From contig VZQC01005710.1 of NCBI GenBank assembly GCA_009823505.1, positions 1,949,132 to 2,013,131 on the forward strand: DNA of 64,000 bases, given 5' to 3'. Position 1 is the first letter of the stretch. Every line of letters begins with the position of its first letter. The DNA is from Rhizomys pruinosus (Eukaryota > Chordata > Mammalia > Rodentia > Spalacidae). Shown in pieces: positions 37,601 to 51,489 of the stretch. The translations under genes and the position numbers were made by a program. The notes under the pieces are model-generated. The model did no database searches. It was not told the DNA's origin and worked only from the letters and a program-made list of their open reading frames with translations.

Positions 37601-40600
37601 TAAGATGATCCCTAGGGAACATCAGCAGAGGGCTGAGGATGCCCACCAGGGGGCGCCCTCACAGGGGAGCTGAGGATGCCCACCAGGAGGCGCCCTCACA
37701 GGGTAGCTGAGGATGCCCACCAGGGGAGCCCTCACAGGGGAGCTGAGGATGCCCACCAGGGGAGCCCTCACAGGGGAGCTGAGGATGCCCACCAGGGGCG
37801 CCCTCACAGGGTAGCTGAGGATGCCCACCAGGGGCGCCCTCACAGGGGAGCTGAGGATGCCCACCAGGGGCGCCCTCACAGGGGAGCTGAGGATGCCCAC
37901 CAGGGGCGCCCTCACAGGGGAGCTGAGGTGAGCCTGCAGTAGAACCTGACTATGATGCTTAGAGATGAGTGGAGCTACTTATTGAGGTTTAGAAAAAAGG
38001 AGTTCCCAAAGGAGTGGTGATGGTTCACTGTTGCCCTTGCAAGGCCTGGCTTTTGGTCCTGGCTCGGCCAGCATCCCTGTGTGCCCCTCCCTGGCACTGC
38101 ACAACTGTCGAGAATATTCCCTAAGGTGTCCTGAACCCACATTGACTGAGGTGGTTTTCTTCTTTTCTACTTAAGAGTACACCACACATTCATCAGGGAT
38201 GAGGAAGGAGTGGTCAGCTCACTGGGTTATGTCGTGTCCGTGGGTCTACTGTGGGCGAGGCTCCTCCTGGTGGGTGGAGGTGGTCGGTGTTAGAGTTAGG
38301 CATCTGAAGTCCTGAGCAGAGAAAGCAATGCAGGTCGTTCTCCTTCTGCATCCACAGATCCAACCAGCTGTGAATTGGAAATGTTTGAAAAGAAACCGCG
38401 TCTGTCCTGCATATATACAAATCTTCCCCTAGCTATCATTGTTCATGAGACGCTACGGCATAACAAGTATACACAGCACTCACACCGCATTATGCATTCT
38501 GAGAATGTGGAGGTTATTTAACATATACTGGACGGTGCGTGTGGGTTCTGTTCAAATATAGTGCCATTTCAGACATAGGACTTGAGCATCCTCGGGTCGT
38601 GGGACCTGTGGGTGTCCTCATACCAACTCTACGTGGATGTAGAAAAATGCCTTTACACTATTTCTCTCTGCTCACAGATAAGCCACCAGAACTGGAACAG
38701 GGTTGTCTAATGATTTCCTTCAATGAAGAACACACACTTCTCTCCCCCATCCCCAGGCAGTTAGCTGATTTCACAGGTCCAATTCTGACCTATAAATTAT
38801 TTTTCACTTAGTTGAATTCACATGCATGAAACAAAAAGTGAGCTTACATGTTTTTATTAATATATTTTGTGAAGGAAACAAGTCTTCCTGACTTTGCTTC
38901 AATCAAGATAGCTATAGCCAAGAAGAAGAATTGGGACTCTACAATGTCACCCCTCATTTAATTATCCAAGAGTGAAAAGACAAAAGAGGACAGGGTCAAG
39001 GAGGGAATCTGATAATAAATAGGGTGAGGCTGGCGTGCAGGCTGCTAACCTGAACAGAGTAACTTTACTGGAACTTTTCTTTTCATGGGGAAAATCTCTT
39101 CAAACAGTTGCTAGATTAAAGGTCTGATATCCCCTTTCCTGTGTTGAATTCTGAATTCTGAAGCTTGCTGGTTAGAAGGAGGCACAGATAATTTTTTTAA
39201 TCCCAGGAACTCAGAGACTCAAAGGTTTGAAAGTCCTGCGCTCATGGAGAATTGCTAAGTAAAAGAGGTTGGAGCCAGCTGGGTCCCTGGGTGTGGGGAC
39301 TATTGTCAGAGGAGTAAGAAAATGAAATGACTCTGTATGTAGGTCAGTGACCCCCTCGCTACAGTGAGGTAAGAACATTAAGGATGATCTAAAATTGACT
39401 ATGTATAAAAAGATTCTGGAGAAAGTAGCTCTTTCTTGTCAAAGTGACAATGTTTATACTCCCTGAAGCCAGACCTCCTCAGAGTCTACCTTCAGGAGGG
39501 ACTCTTTAGAGCTGCAAAGCCTGGTTGAACCCTCAAGTCCTTTCTGACTTCTGTTAACTTTTTATCCTTCAAGGTAGTGGGCTACGTTATTGTAGAGGTG
39601 TGTAATGGGATCCGCCAATGTGTTTAGCTTATCCTTGGCACTGGAGGGGTTTTAAGTCAACTGTTTCATAGTTCTGCCCAAATTTCTACTTTATTCATTT
39701 AACTTAAACTTTCTCCCCATGAGCAGGATTCGAATGATATAAGACCCTCAAATTAAATGGTCAAAGGGAAAGAGAAAAACAAAGAAGAGAAAATGGGATA
39801 AAAATGAAGAAAGAGGAAGAACAGAAGGAAGGCAGGGAGAAGAGTCAGCAAGCTCCACCTTACACAGAACACGTTGAGGCTTATTAAGCAATGCCCTAGA
39901 CCTGCAGGGTGTTTGAAAAACCAGCCGAAGCCAAGAACTTAGTATCTGTTGCACAGTGCACACACTAAGTAATGCTAATGGTCCACACCAGGCCTCAGAG
40001 TCTTATGATGTCTAAACACAAGCTGTTGGCTTATCATAAGGCATGTTGTTAGAGAGTTCACAGTAGTTTGGGGCTCTGAGTAGGTCCTGTGTATTCATTT
40101 ATTACTAAAAACCAAGCTATAAAATAAGACAGAAAAGAAAACCCCTTTTCATTTAACTATCATTTCAAATTTTTAGAAGAGTTGTGGAGACAGCATCAAG
40201 AGCTCATGAGCACTCAGTTCCTCCTCAAGTTGAGAGCTTACATTATCATGGGACATTTGTCAACCTTAAGAAACTAACATTGGTACAACCCAGTGAATGA
40301 CTAGTACTGCATGTGATTTTATATTTCCCTGGTTCTTCCAATCAATGACTGTGATGGTTGAATGAGGACATCCCCCAAAGGCTCCAAGTATTTGGACATT
40401 TGTTCCCCAGTTTGTGGCAGAGTTTGTGAAGCATCTGGGAACCTTTAGGTGTGGCCATTCGGGAGGAAATATGTCACTGGGGGTGGGCTGTGAGAGTTCT
40501 TAAGCCTAACCATGTCTGCTTGAAGATGCCATCGCTCGGCCTTCTGCCCTAGCCTCCCCTGCCATTATGGACCCTCCCCCCTGCAAGCGTAAGCCAAATA

Positions 40601-43600
40601 AACTCTTCTTTCTGAAAGTTGCCTTTGTCATGGTGTTGTGACAAAGCAACAGAAAAGTGACTGATACAATGCCCAAGTTCTGCTCCAGGATCCAGGCCAG
40701 GATACCATGTTCTGTGCAATTCTCTCTGAGCCGTTGGGGGTACAGGTGGATGATGAGCAACGAGGAGTATCATCTAGTGAGTTACACTGTCCATTTTCTG
40801 TAACTCTGAGCTTTGTTTTTGAGTAAGGTCTTCTAGTAAATCATGAGTCATAGATGACAAAAAATATGGAGAGAAAAGGAAAAAAAAAACAAAACAAAAC
40901 CAACAACAAAACCCCAAATTAAGTCAAGATAGTGAAATATTGTTTCAATTCCCATAACACTCACACAATGATTACACACCTCTGAGTGTGAGTGGTCCCA
41001 GATGGGGTAGGTTGGACCAGCCAGTAAGTGTGGACTTAAAGTGAGGGCCATGGTGGAAGCAAGGAAGGATGAGTGAGAGATCCTACTGGCACATGTGTGC
41101 TCTCGGTTCAAACCCACTACTCTCCTGCTGAGACACTGTTCTGTCTCACCTGACTGAAGCAATGGACCAAAAAAAGCCTTTGAAACCCAGAGATGAAAGA
41201 AAGCCCTCCTCCCTTAAGGTACTCATGCCAGATGCTTCATCACAGTGATGGAAAGTCTGACTAAAACAAAGATCATATAGAAAACATATGAAGCTGTAAT
41301 TGCCAACATCTTTCTAAATTGATGTATATATCTTATCAAATTGCTTAAAACCTGTGTAAACAGAAATTCCTAAGGCCAGACAAGGAGGACCACAGATTTT
41401 TTATTGAAGAAATGTAAGGTACAAGACAGTGGATCCATGTGTGTAAAGTGCAGGAGGAAGAAGGAAGGCTGAAGAGAAGAAGGGAGAAGGGCAGAGGGAG
41501 GGAGGAATGAAGGAAGACCGAACTGCTGGGCCAGGACTCTTCACTCAGCAAAAATATCTTTCAAGCACTCAGGAGAAATATTTTATTTTTTTAACATGCA
41601 AATACTAAAAGCCTTCATTAACTGACATTAATTGACTGTTAAAGATAAGAGTGGTGGAAGAAGAATGATCATAAGGTAGAGATGGTAGAATTCAGGTGAT
41701 GTGAATGAGAAAGGGGAAATGTGGAGGGGTGGGAGGGTAGGAGAGGAGGGGAACTCAAGGATGGTTGAAACATCCATATGGAAACCTGCCATTTTATGGA
41801 CGTCATATATATTCATCTAATTATCTATAAATATTCATATAAAAGAATTTAACCGTAGTTTCCATACACAGAGGATAATGTACCTCCCAGCAGCCATAGG
41901 TTGTCAAATAAAAAGCCCAGTGCCTGATGTGGGATAACTCCCTCCAATTGTTGGTTATGGGGCCTCAGAGACCCCTAAAACAAAGGCTCTTGCTCTGCTC
42001 TTGGTCGTCCACTAGAACTTGATGGTAAGACCCTAGTCCTGAAGACATCACACGCATTGGTCACAGGACATGGAGAGATGAAGAATGCGCTGGCCAGGAA
42101 GCCGCCTCTCTGTTGGCTGGCCTGCAGAGTACTGGAAGGTGCTGTGCAGGCAGCTGGGAGACAAAAGCCATTAACAGTCTTAACCAGGGTGAAGCCTGTG
42201 AGCTACAATGACGACCAGTGTGGCAAGATCTGCCCACAGGTACGATAGTGGCAGGAATGTCATGGGACAACCAACCACTTTCTGGTTGCATTTAAGACCC
42301 CAGGCACAGGAGGAAACTCATGGCTAGTACTTGGTTGTGGAGCTCACAGGCCTGGGGCTGAGCCTATTACTGTTATTCTGCTAAATGGACATAATATCCA
42401 ACTGTCCTCTAAATTCATATCTCTGTATCTATAAATGAGTGCAGGTCTTGGACCTCATCAGAGAGGTTTCTTTGAGCAATGGATGGTGGTTAACTAAAAA
42501 ACTCACAACTACAACTAATCAAAATGTAGAGAATAAGTATCTGTGGAGAGCTCAGCCACATTGCGGGACTTAAGTGTACAAATAAAACATATATTACAAA
42601 TAGCACAAAGGACAGGAGGAGGGCTGGAAGGATTGCTCAGTGGTTAAGAGCACTGGCTGCTCTTACAGAGGACCCAGGTTCGATTCTCAGCACCCACATG
42701 ATAGTTAACAACTGTCCCTAACTCCAGTTCCAGGAGATCTGATGCCCTCTTCTGACCAGTACAGGCACTGCATGACATGGGTGCATTTACAGACAGTTGA
42801 TACACTCATACACATAAAATAAATAAATAAAGTATTAAAAATAAAAATAATAAATAAAATTAAAAAAAAACACAGATCAGTAAGAAAGAGATGGATGCAT
42901 GTTATCATAAGACTTTTATAACCTCAAGCAATATACTAATATTGCTTGAGGTTAGACTCAGACATTGAATCACTATAATAACCACAAGATCATATTTATT
43001 AAAGTATTCCCCTAAAGGAAAGAAAAATAAAAAATACTCAGTACAGAAGGGTGAAAAAGAAGATCTAGACAAACAAGGATAGTCAGATTTAACTTGAGCT
43101 TAACCACATCAAAAGTACATTAAATGTAAATGGCCCAAACACCAAATTAAAAGGCAGAGATTTTTTTAGATTGCATACGTATATAAATTTATATACATAT
43201 CCAATTATAATCTGCTTATAGGAAACTCACTTAGAAAATAAATATCAAAGCTTACAAGCCATGCATAGTGGCACTGGTTAAAATATCGGCACTTGGGCTG
43301 GGCGTGGTGGCACACGCCTTTAATCCCAGCACTTGGGAGGCAGAGGCAGGCCAATCTCTGTGAGTTCAAGGCCAGCCTGGAATACATAGCGAGTTCCAGG
43401 ACAGCCAGAGCTACAGGGAGACCCTGACTCAAAAAGAACAAAAAAAAAAAAAAATCGGCCAGAGAATCAGAAGTTCAGGTTATTTTTAGCTACATAGTAA
43501 GTTTGAGGCCAACCTGGGACACATGAGATTCTGTCTGAAACAACAAAAGAGATTCAAAAAGTAGAAGGCTGGTTTTACAAGCAGCTGGTCCTCCCCACTT

Positions 43601-46600
43601 CTTAGAGTCTGTTCCTGTCCTCTGTCCCTTGAATGTGGATGGGACTTTTGGCTTCTATCCCACACTGAGGAGCTAAGGAAAGGTTATCGGCTCTTCCTGG
43701 CAGTGAGTAAGGAAACTGAAACTCCCATTGCTGACAGACCCAGCTATCTTCTCTGCTTGTACACTTGGATGAAACAAGTCTCCATACTAGAAAGTGTGGA
43801 AAAGGCTATGGTTTGAATGTGTGTCTCCAAACTTCACATTGAAATTTAATCCTCAACAGAAAAGTATTAAGGAGATTGGCTTTCGGAAGAGATCGGGTCA
43901 TAAGGTCTCTACAGTCACCGATGGAATTAGTGCTCTTGTAAAAAGCCTTGGAGTGAGTTCATTCATTCCTTCTGTCTCTTCTGCCCCTTAGGCCATGTGA
44001 CATTGGGGCAGCAGAGTGCAGAACTAGGTACAAACGACAGTCCCCTGCAGATGATACATTTGCTGGGACCTTGATCTTCACCCTCTCAGCCTCCAAAAAT
44101 GGGGGAAATAAGTGTGTATTATTTGTAAATTACCCAACCCAATGAACTTTGTTATAGCAGCAGGAACGAATTGGACAGGAAGGAACTGAGGATGGTCTTC
44201 AGTCAGAGTCAGCAAGGAATGGAGACCCTCAGTCCAACATTCCTGAAGCCACTGAATTCTGCCCATATCGGCTTAGGGCAGGCTCTTTGCTACTTGACAT
44301 TCAGATGTGATTCAGGCTTTCTTGTCACTTACAGTGCAGTCTTTTGAGAGGCATAGAAACAGAAAACCTAACTGCACTATGGCCAAATTCTTGACCCACA
44401 GAAACTATTAGGTAATAAATGTGATTTAAAAAATTATTTATGTATGTGAGTGTTTGCCTGCATGTACATATGTGCACCACACGTGTGCAGAGTGCCTGGA
44501 GGTCAGAAGGGGGAGCACTGGAATACCTGAAAGTATCAACATGGCTCACAGTATCAACAGTTGTTGATGACCGTGAGCCATGTGGGTGCTGGAAATTGAA
44601 CTAGGTCCTCTGCAAGAGTAGTAAATGCTCTTAACCACTGAGCCATCTCTCTAGCCCCCAAATGTGTTGTGTGTCTAAGTCTGTGCTAATTTATCACACA
44701 GCCATAGGTAATTAATGAGATGGAAAATGGTAACACTCTTCAGCAGAGAGTGGCTTTAATATCAAGCTGACTATTTTTAGTATCAGAGAAGGCAGATTAA
44801 AGACCAAAGAGCATTATTAAAGATACCATTTAGGTACTATTAAGGAACCATTTCATAATTACAATCAAGTCAGCTCTACAAAGACTCTAATGGGTCTAAG
44901 TATTTATGTAAACAACAACACAGCTTCAAAATACTCAAAGCAGGGCCACGTGTGGTGGCACTCACCTTTCATGTAGCACTGGGAGGCAGGGGCAGGCAGA
45001 TCTCTGAGACTGAGGCCACCCTGGTCTACATAGTGAGTTCCAGGTCAGCTGGGGCTACAGGGACAGCCTGTGTAAAAAAAAAAAATTAAAGAATAACTAA
45101 CCAAGCAACCAAGCAACCAACCAATCAACTGACCAACCAACCAACCAACCAACCAAACACACAAACAAAGATACTCAAAGCACAAACAGATAGAATCACA
45201 AGGGAAAACAGACAAATCAGTCCTCAGAGTTTAGCTCCCTTTTTGATAACTTAAGAAACAAGTGTGGGGGCTGGAGAGATGGCCTAGTGGTTAAGAGAAC
45301 CGACTGCTCTTGCAGAGGACCTGGGTTTGATCCCCAGTACCCACATGGCGGCTGAGAACTGTCTTTAACTCCAGTTCCAGGCGAATCTGATACCCTCTTC
45401 TGACCTCCATGGCATTTTACAACACAGGTGCTCAAACCTACCTGCAGACAGTACACTCATACACATAAAAAATAAATAAAATAATAAAAAAAGAAACAAG
45501 TGTGAAGAAAGACACTGCAGTAGGCTGAGCATGCCTGGGCCACCTGGTCTCACAGAACAAGGAACTATGAAACGCCCATTCATTTCTAAAGTACACAGGG
45601 CATTTATCAGGATAGACATATTTTAGATTACAAAATAAATTTTAATAAATATACAAAGAATAAAATAATACAAAACAAATGTTAAAACACAATGATTAAA
45701 TTAGAAATAAGGAAGATATTTAAAAATACATGAAGATGGAGCTGGAAAGATGGCTCAGGAGCTGAAATCACTGGCTGCTCCTGTAGAGGACCTGGGTTCA
45801 GTTCTCAGCACTCACATGGTGGCTAACAACTGTCTTTAATTCCAGTTCTGGAGGTGTCAACCTCCTCTTCTGGCCTCTGTGGGCACTGCACAAACACAGT
45901 GTATTTATATACATGTAGCTAAACACTCACATAAAATAAAAATAAATGATAATTAAAAAATAGGGGGCTGGAGAGATGACCTAGCGGTTAAGAGTGCCTA
46001 CCGCTCTTACAGAGGACCCGGGTTTGATCCTCAGCACCCACATGGCGGCTGAGAACCATCTGAAACTCCAATTCCAGGAGAACTCCAGTTCCAGGAGAAT
46101 CTGAGACCCTCTTCCGACCTCCGCGGCGTTGCACGACACTGGTGCACAAACCTGCATGCAGACAGTACATTCATACACATACAAAAATAAATAAAATTAA
46201 AAAAGTTTAAAAAATGTACAAAGATAATATTTAGAAAATTCCCAAATAGTTTGAAATCAGATAACATATATTGACATGATCCATGACTCAAAGAAAAATC
46301 AAAAGGGAAACTAGAAGTCCTTTAACTGAATGAAAGTAAAAGCACAACAGATTAAAATCTGTGGCTTCAACTAAAATAGTGTGTCAGGAGACATATGAAA
46401 CTGAAAGTCTACATTTGGAATAACAGTCAAATCAATGACATTAGTATAAACTGTAAGACATTAGATAAAGATAAGCAAATGAAATCCAATGTAAGCCAAA
46501 AGAGAAATAGTAGAGAAGATAGTGGAAATTAGTGACTCAGGGGACAGAAAAAAATAATAAAGATAGTGATCTCCAAGCAAACTGATGAGGGGAAAGGAGA

Positions 46601-49600
46601 CAAGTCTCAGCACCATAAACGACAGGTGCACCCGAATTCACAGCCGGGAAAGGAAAAATAAGGATCAGCTTTTTGCCAACAAATCAGCAACCTAGCCGAG
46701 AGAGAGAAGTCTCATTAAACAGAATTCTTAAGGAGGCTTCTTGGAAGAGAAACAACCTCTGTCTACTCAGAAAGAAACTGAGTTCAGAGATAGAAATTCT
46801 CACAGAGAAAACTCTACACCCAGATAGTCTTGCTGGTGAACTGTCCAAAGTACTAGGGAAGAATTTAAGATGTAGACGTGGAAGAAGGGAAAGGGAGCAC
46901 CTCTCCTGTCCTGTGGAAGCTGTGCCCCTTTCATGCCCAAATCAAAGATGGTGCAAGAAAAATGCGGACTAATATCTTTGCTGAAAATAATACAGATATT
47001 AAAAAACACAGCAAATAAATCCAATTATCTGTCTATCTCTTCATCCATCTTTCCATCCATCCCCCTATCTAAAATAATCCATGTGCGTGGCTTGTGCCAG
47101 GAATGCAAGGCTGGTTCCACATTTGAAAATCAATGTTAAGAGACAAAAAAATACTGTGATCATTTGCATGTAAGAAAAGCAACCAAGAAAGTTAATTTTC
47201 CATGTCTTATACAAATTAGGAATAGAAAGGAGCATTCTGTCTTGAACAAGAGTCTACAAACACTCTTTTTTAATGTAATATCTTACTTAATGGTGAATGA
47301 TATTTAACACTGTCCTCTAGAACAAAGAAAACTGACGTGTTACCACTTCCATGCAGAGTTGCAATGGAGGTTCCAATCAGTCAAATAAACAATAACAACC
47401 ACAAAAATGAAAAAGACCATCTAGATTATAAAAGAAGTAAAACTAAATTTGTTTGCAGATGACATATTTCCTGCATAGAGATCCTGTGGGCTTGGGGGTT
47501 GGAGAGATTGCTCGGCAGTTGAGTACTGACTGCTCTTGCAGAGGACTTGGGTTAGGTTCCCAGCATCTATAATGGTTCCTAACAACCCTCTGTAGCTCTA
47601 GTTCCAGGGATCTGATGCCCTCTTTTGGTCTCCTTGGACATTTCATGCACAGATGACTTACATACATGTAGGCAAAATACTCTCATACATAAAAATAAAC
47701 AATGAAACCAAACAGAAATCCTATGGAATTCATAAAAAAACTTAAGAATAATTAGTGAGTTCATCAAGGCAGAAGGGAGCACTAAAACTACAGAAATATA
47801 TCTTTGGAGACAAGCCCTCCTTGTAGCCCCAGCTGGCTTGGAATTCAGTGTATAGACCAGGCTGGCCTCAGTCTCATAGAGCCCAGCAAAACTATAAACT
47901 ATTCTAGAGCTGGGCATAGTGGGTGTTCTAGTGTCCTTTATGTTGCTGTGATAAAGCACAGTGAACAAAAGCTACATAGGGAAGGAGATTTTTTTTTTTT
48001 GGTCTTTTTGAGACAGGGTCTTCCTGTAGCCCCAGATGTCCTGGAACTCACTCTGTAGACCAGGCTGGCCTTGAACTCACAAAGATACATCTGCCTCTGC
48101 CTCCCAAGTGCTAGGATTAAAGGCGTGTGCCACCACACCCAGCTGGGAAGGAGATTTTTATGTAGCTCACATGTCCAGGTCCCAGTCCATCACTGAAGGA
48201 AGTCAGACCAGGAACTCAAGCAGCACCTTAAAGAAGCTATGAGCCAGGAAGTGGCGCACGCCTTTAGTCCCAGCACTCGGGAGGCAGAGGCAAGAGTATC
48301 TCTGTAAGTTCAAGGCCAGCCTGGTCTACATGGTCGACATATTGAGTTCAAGGCCAGCCTGGTCTACATGGTTTACACATGGAGTTCTAGGACAGCTGGG
48401 GCTACAGGGAGACCCTGTTTCAAAATGACCAAAAAAAAAAAAAAAAGGAGAAACACTTGTTGGCCTCTTCACAGGCTTACGCTTGGCTGGATTTATTTAT
48501 TTATTAGTTTTCTTTAATTTACTTTTTATTTTTGTTTGATATGCAAAATTATAAAACTTATACATATTAATGATATTTTAATACATATGTACAATTAGAA
48601 CTTTCAAATTGGGTTAACTGTATCTATATCCTCAAATATTGGTTATTACTTAATAGTAAAGAGCTATTGCCGGGCGTGGTGGCACATGCCTTTAATCCTA
48701 GCACTCGGGAGGCAGAGGCAGGCGGATCTTTGTGAGTTCCAGGCCAGCCTTGTCTACCGAGTGAGTTCCAGGTCAGCTGGGGCTATAGGGAGACCCTGTC
48801 TCGAAAAGACCAAAAAAGAACTATCGATATACTTTGTGACATGCTAACATCCATGTAAATATAAAAGCAAATAATATAATAAGAGTTTTTCTAAATCAGA
48901 TTTTCAGTGGTTCTAAATGTTTCTGAACTTTTATAATATATTAAACCTGTACATCTTCTTTGCTCCAAACTCAGGTTATCTGCCTGAGTAGAGTACCGCT
49001 CGTGCCTCAGTGTCTGAGGGTCCACTCGTGTGGTTCCACACAAAGGAAAACTTTGCACCATCTTCTCCATGAGAGTTCCAGTCCTGCATACCATTTTCAA
49101 AGTAGCATGGAAAGCTCCTGTTTCTAAAGGAGTCCACATGTTATTCCTGAGTGTGGTACCTGCCCTGCACTGTGGTCTATCTGACCACGTCATGTCTTTG
49201 GCAAAAATGGTCTCTTCTCCCAGCAGGCATCAAATGCCAATAGCTCCTCAGCCACTGGTAGGGTTTCTGTGCCCATGTCACAGTCCATGCTCAGATGGTG
49301 TCTGGCTTGAGCGTGAGCAGGTTTTGTGCATGATGTCACAATTGCTATGAGTTCATACGTGCAACTGTCCAGCTGTCTGCAAAGCAGTCTCCTTGTAATC
49401 ATCCACCGCATCTCACTCTTACAATCTTTCTAACTCCTCTTCATCTAAGATCACCGAGCCTTAGGAACAGGGATGTAGAAGCAAAGTCCCTTTGGGGGCT
49501 GAACATTCTGAATTCTCTTCTTTTCTGAATATTGCCTGGCTGTCAGTCTTACAGCAAGAAGCTTCTCAGAGAAGGGTTAGCTGATACACTAATCTATTGT

Positions 49601-49602
49601 TA

Positions 49603-49635
<33 letters not shown>

Positions 49636-51081
49636 GGCTGGTTTTCATACATAGCTGGGGACCACCTGCCTAGAGCCTGGTGCTGCCCTCTATGGACTGG
49701 GCTCTCCTATATTACTCATCAGTTAAGACAGTTGATCACAGATGCCCTGACAGGCTGGTCTGCTCTGGGGAATGCCCCTACTGAGACTCTCATCTCTGAC
49801 GACTCTAAACTGTGTCAAGTTGACCGTCAAAACAAACTAGGACAGTAGGGATGTAGACATAGTGGTCATCAGTGATCAGCACTCAGAGGGCTGAGGCAGG
49901 AGGATCATGAATTTGAATCCAGCCTGGGTTATATAGCAATATCCTCTCACATAAGCAAACAGACAAATGAAATGTAAGAATCAGGGACAAATCTTACGTG
50001 ATACTTGCAAACCCTGTGCACTGGTAATTTAGAAAAAAGTAGAAGGGTCAGTTACAATCATGGGTCAGATACTCAAAATACACTGTATGAAATTCTCAAA
50101 AATTCAATAAAATCTTAAAAAAATTAATGAGTTGGAAATCTAAGAATTTTTTTTGGTCTTTTTTTTTTTTGAGACAGGGTCTCCCTGTAGCCCCAGCTGG
50201 CCTGAAACTCACTCTGTAGACCAGGCTGGTCTTGAACTCACAGAGATCTGCCTCCCTCTGCCTCCCAAGTGCTAGGATTAAAGGCATGCACCACCACGCC
50301 TGGCAGAAATCTAAGAATTTTTAAGATGTTAACTCTCCACAAGTTGATGGATAGATTCATGACAGGTCCAGCCAAAGCTCAGCAGGCAAGGGGGCTGGAG
50401 AGATGATGGCTCAGTGGTTGAGAGCACTGCTCTTGCAGAAGACTCAGATTTAGTTCAGTTCCCAGAACCCACATGGTGGCTAACAACCAACCATCCTTAA
50501 CTCTAGTTCTGGGGGATCCAGTGCCTTCTTCTGACCTCTGTGGACATTGCACAACATGGGTACACTTATATACATGCGGGTGATATACTCACACGAATAA
50601 AAAATATAAAAAGTTCAACAGGCATTATGTAGAAGTAGACCACCTGAACCTAAATTCAAAGGATATGCAAATGAGATAGGATAGCCAAAATAACCCTTGA
50701 GGACTTACCCTGCCTGGCCTAGGGGTCTATTCTAAATTACAATAATCAGACATGTGGTATTGGTGTGACAATAGACAAATAGAGACATGGGGCACTGTTC
50801 TATCCTGGCCACTTTGCCTGTGTTTGTACTGGCCATAGGACCAGAAGTCTGACCCACTGCCAAGTCTTGGCAGACCCCCTTGTATCCTCTTGGTGGAGCA
50901 CCTGTAAGAAGCCACTCTGGTGTCGGGCATGGTGGCGCACGCCTTTAATCCTAGCACTTGGGAGGTAGAGGCAGGTGGATCTTTGTGAGTTCAAAGCCAG
51001 CCTGGTCTACAGAGTGAGTTCCAGGACAGCTGGGGCTACAGGGATACCCTGTCTCGAAAAGAACCAAAAAACTAAAACAAA

Positions 51082-51121
<40 letters not shown>

Positions 51122-51449
51122 GAAGCCACTCTGAGCCTGCTTGCCTACCTATGTACCCTAGGAGCTATTGTGAGACAGTTTCCTGCCCATACTGGGTTCT
51201 GGAGTGAGCTGTATGTTTCTTGCTGCAACCCCCTCAGCACAGGGCTGACCACAAGCTGCTCAGCAGAAGGCCCCTCCCTCCTACTCTCATTCGCCTCTTC
51301 GGTCTGGTGTGTGGGATTCCACGCTGGCACCTCTGGAGGGTCTCTCAGTGTTTACATAACAAATGGCTCAAATTAGTAGGACCATGCCTTATCTTGGGTA
51401 TACCTGACAAGAGAGTCTAGAAAACCCCAAATGTGCAAGATCAGTTGGT

Positions 51450-51489
<40 letters not shown>

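Noticed and set aside
37622..37942. Repetitive 12-residue peptides on both strands
   Set aside because: A 36-bp tandem unit stays open by arithmetic. The period changes to 37 in two units, which breaks frame.
46673..46972. 99-codon plus frame (possible gene)
   Set aside because: It lies within the fragmented L1 ORF2 fossil and is a chance remnant frame.
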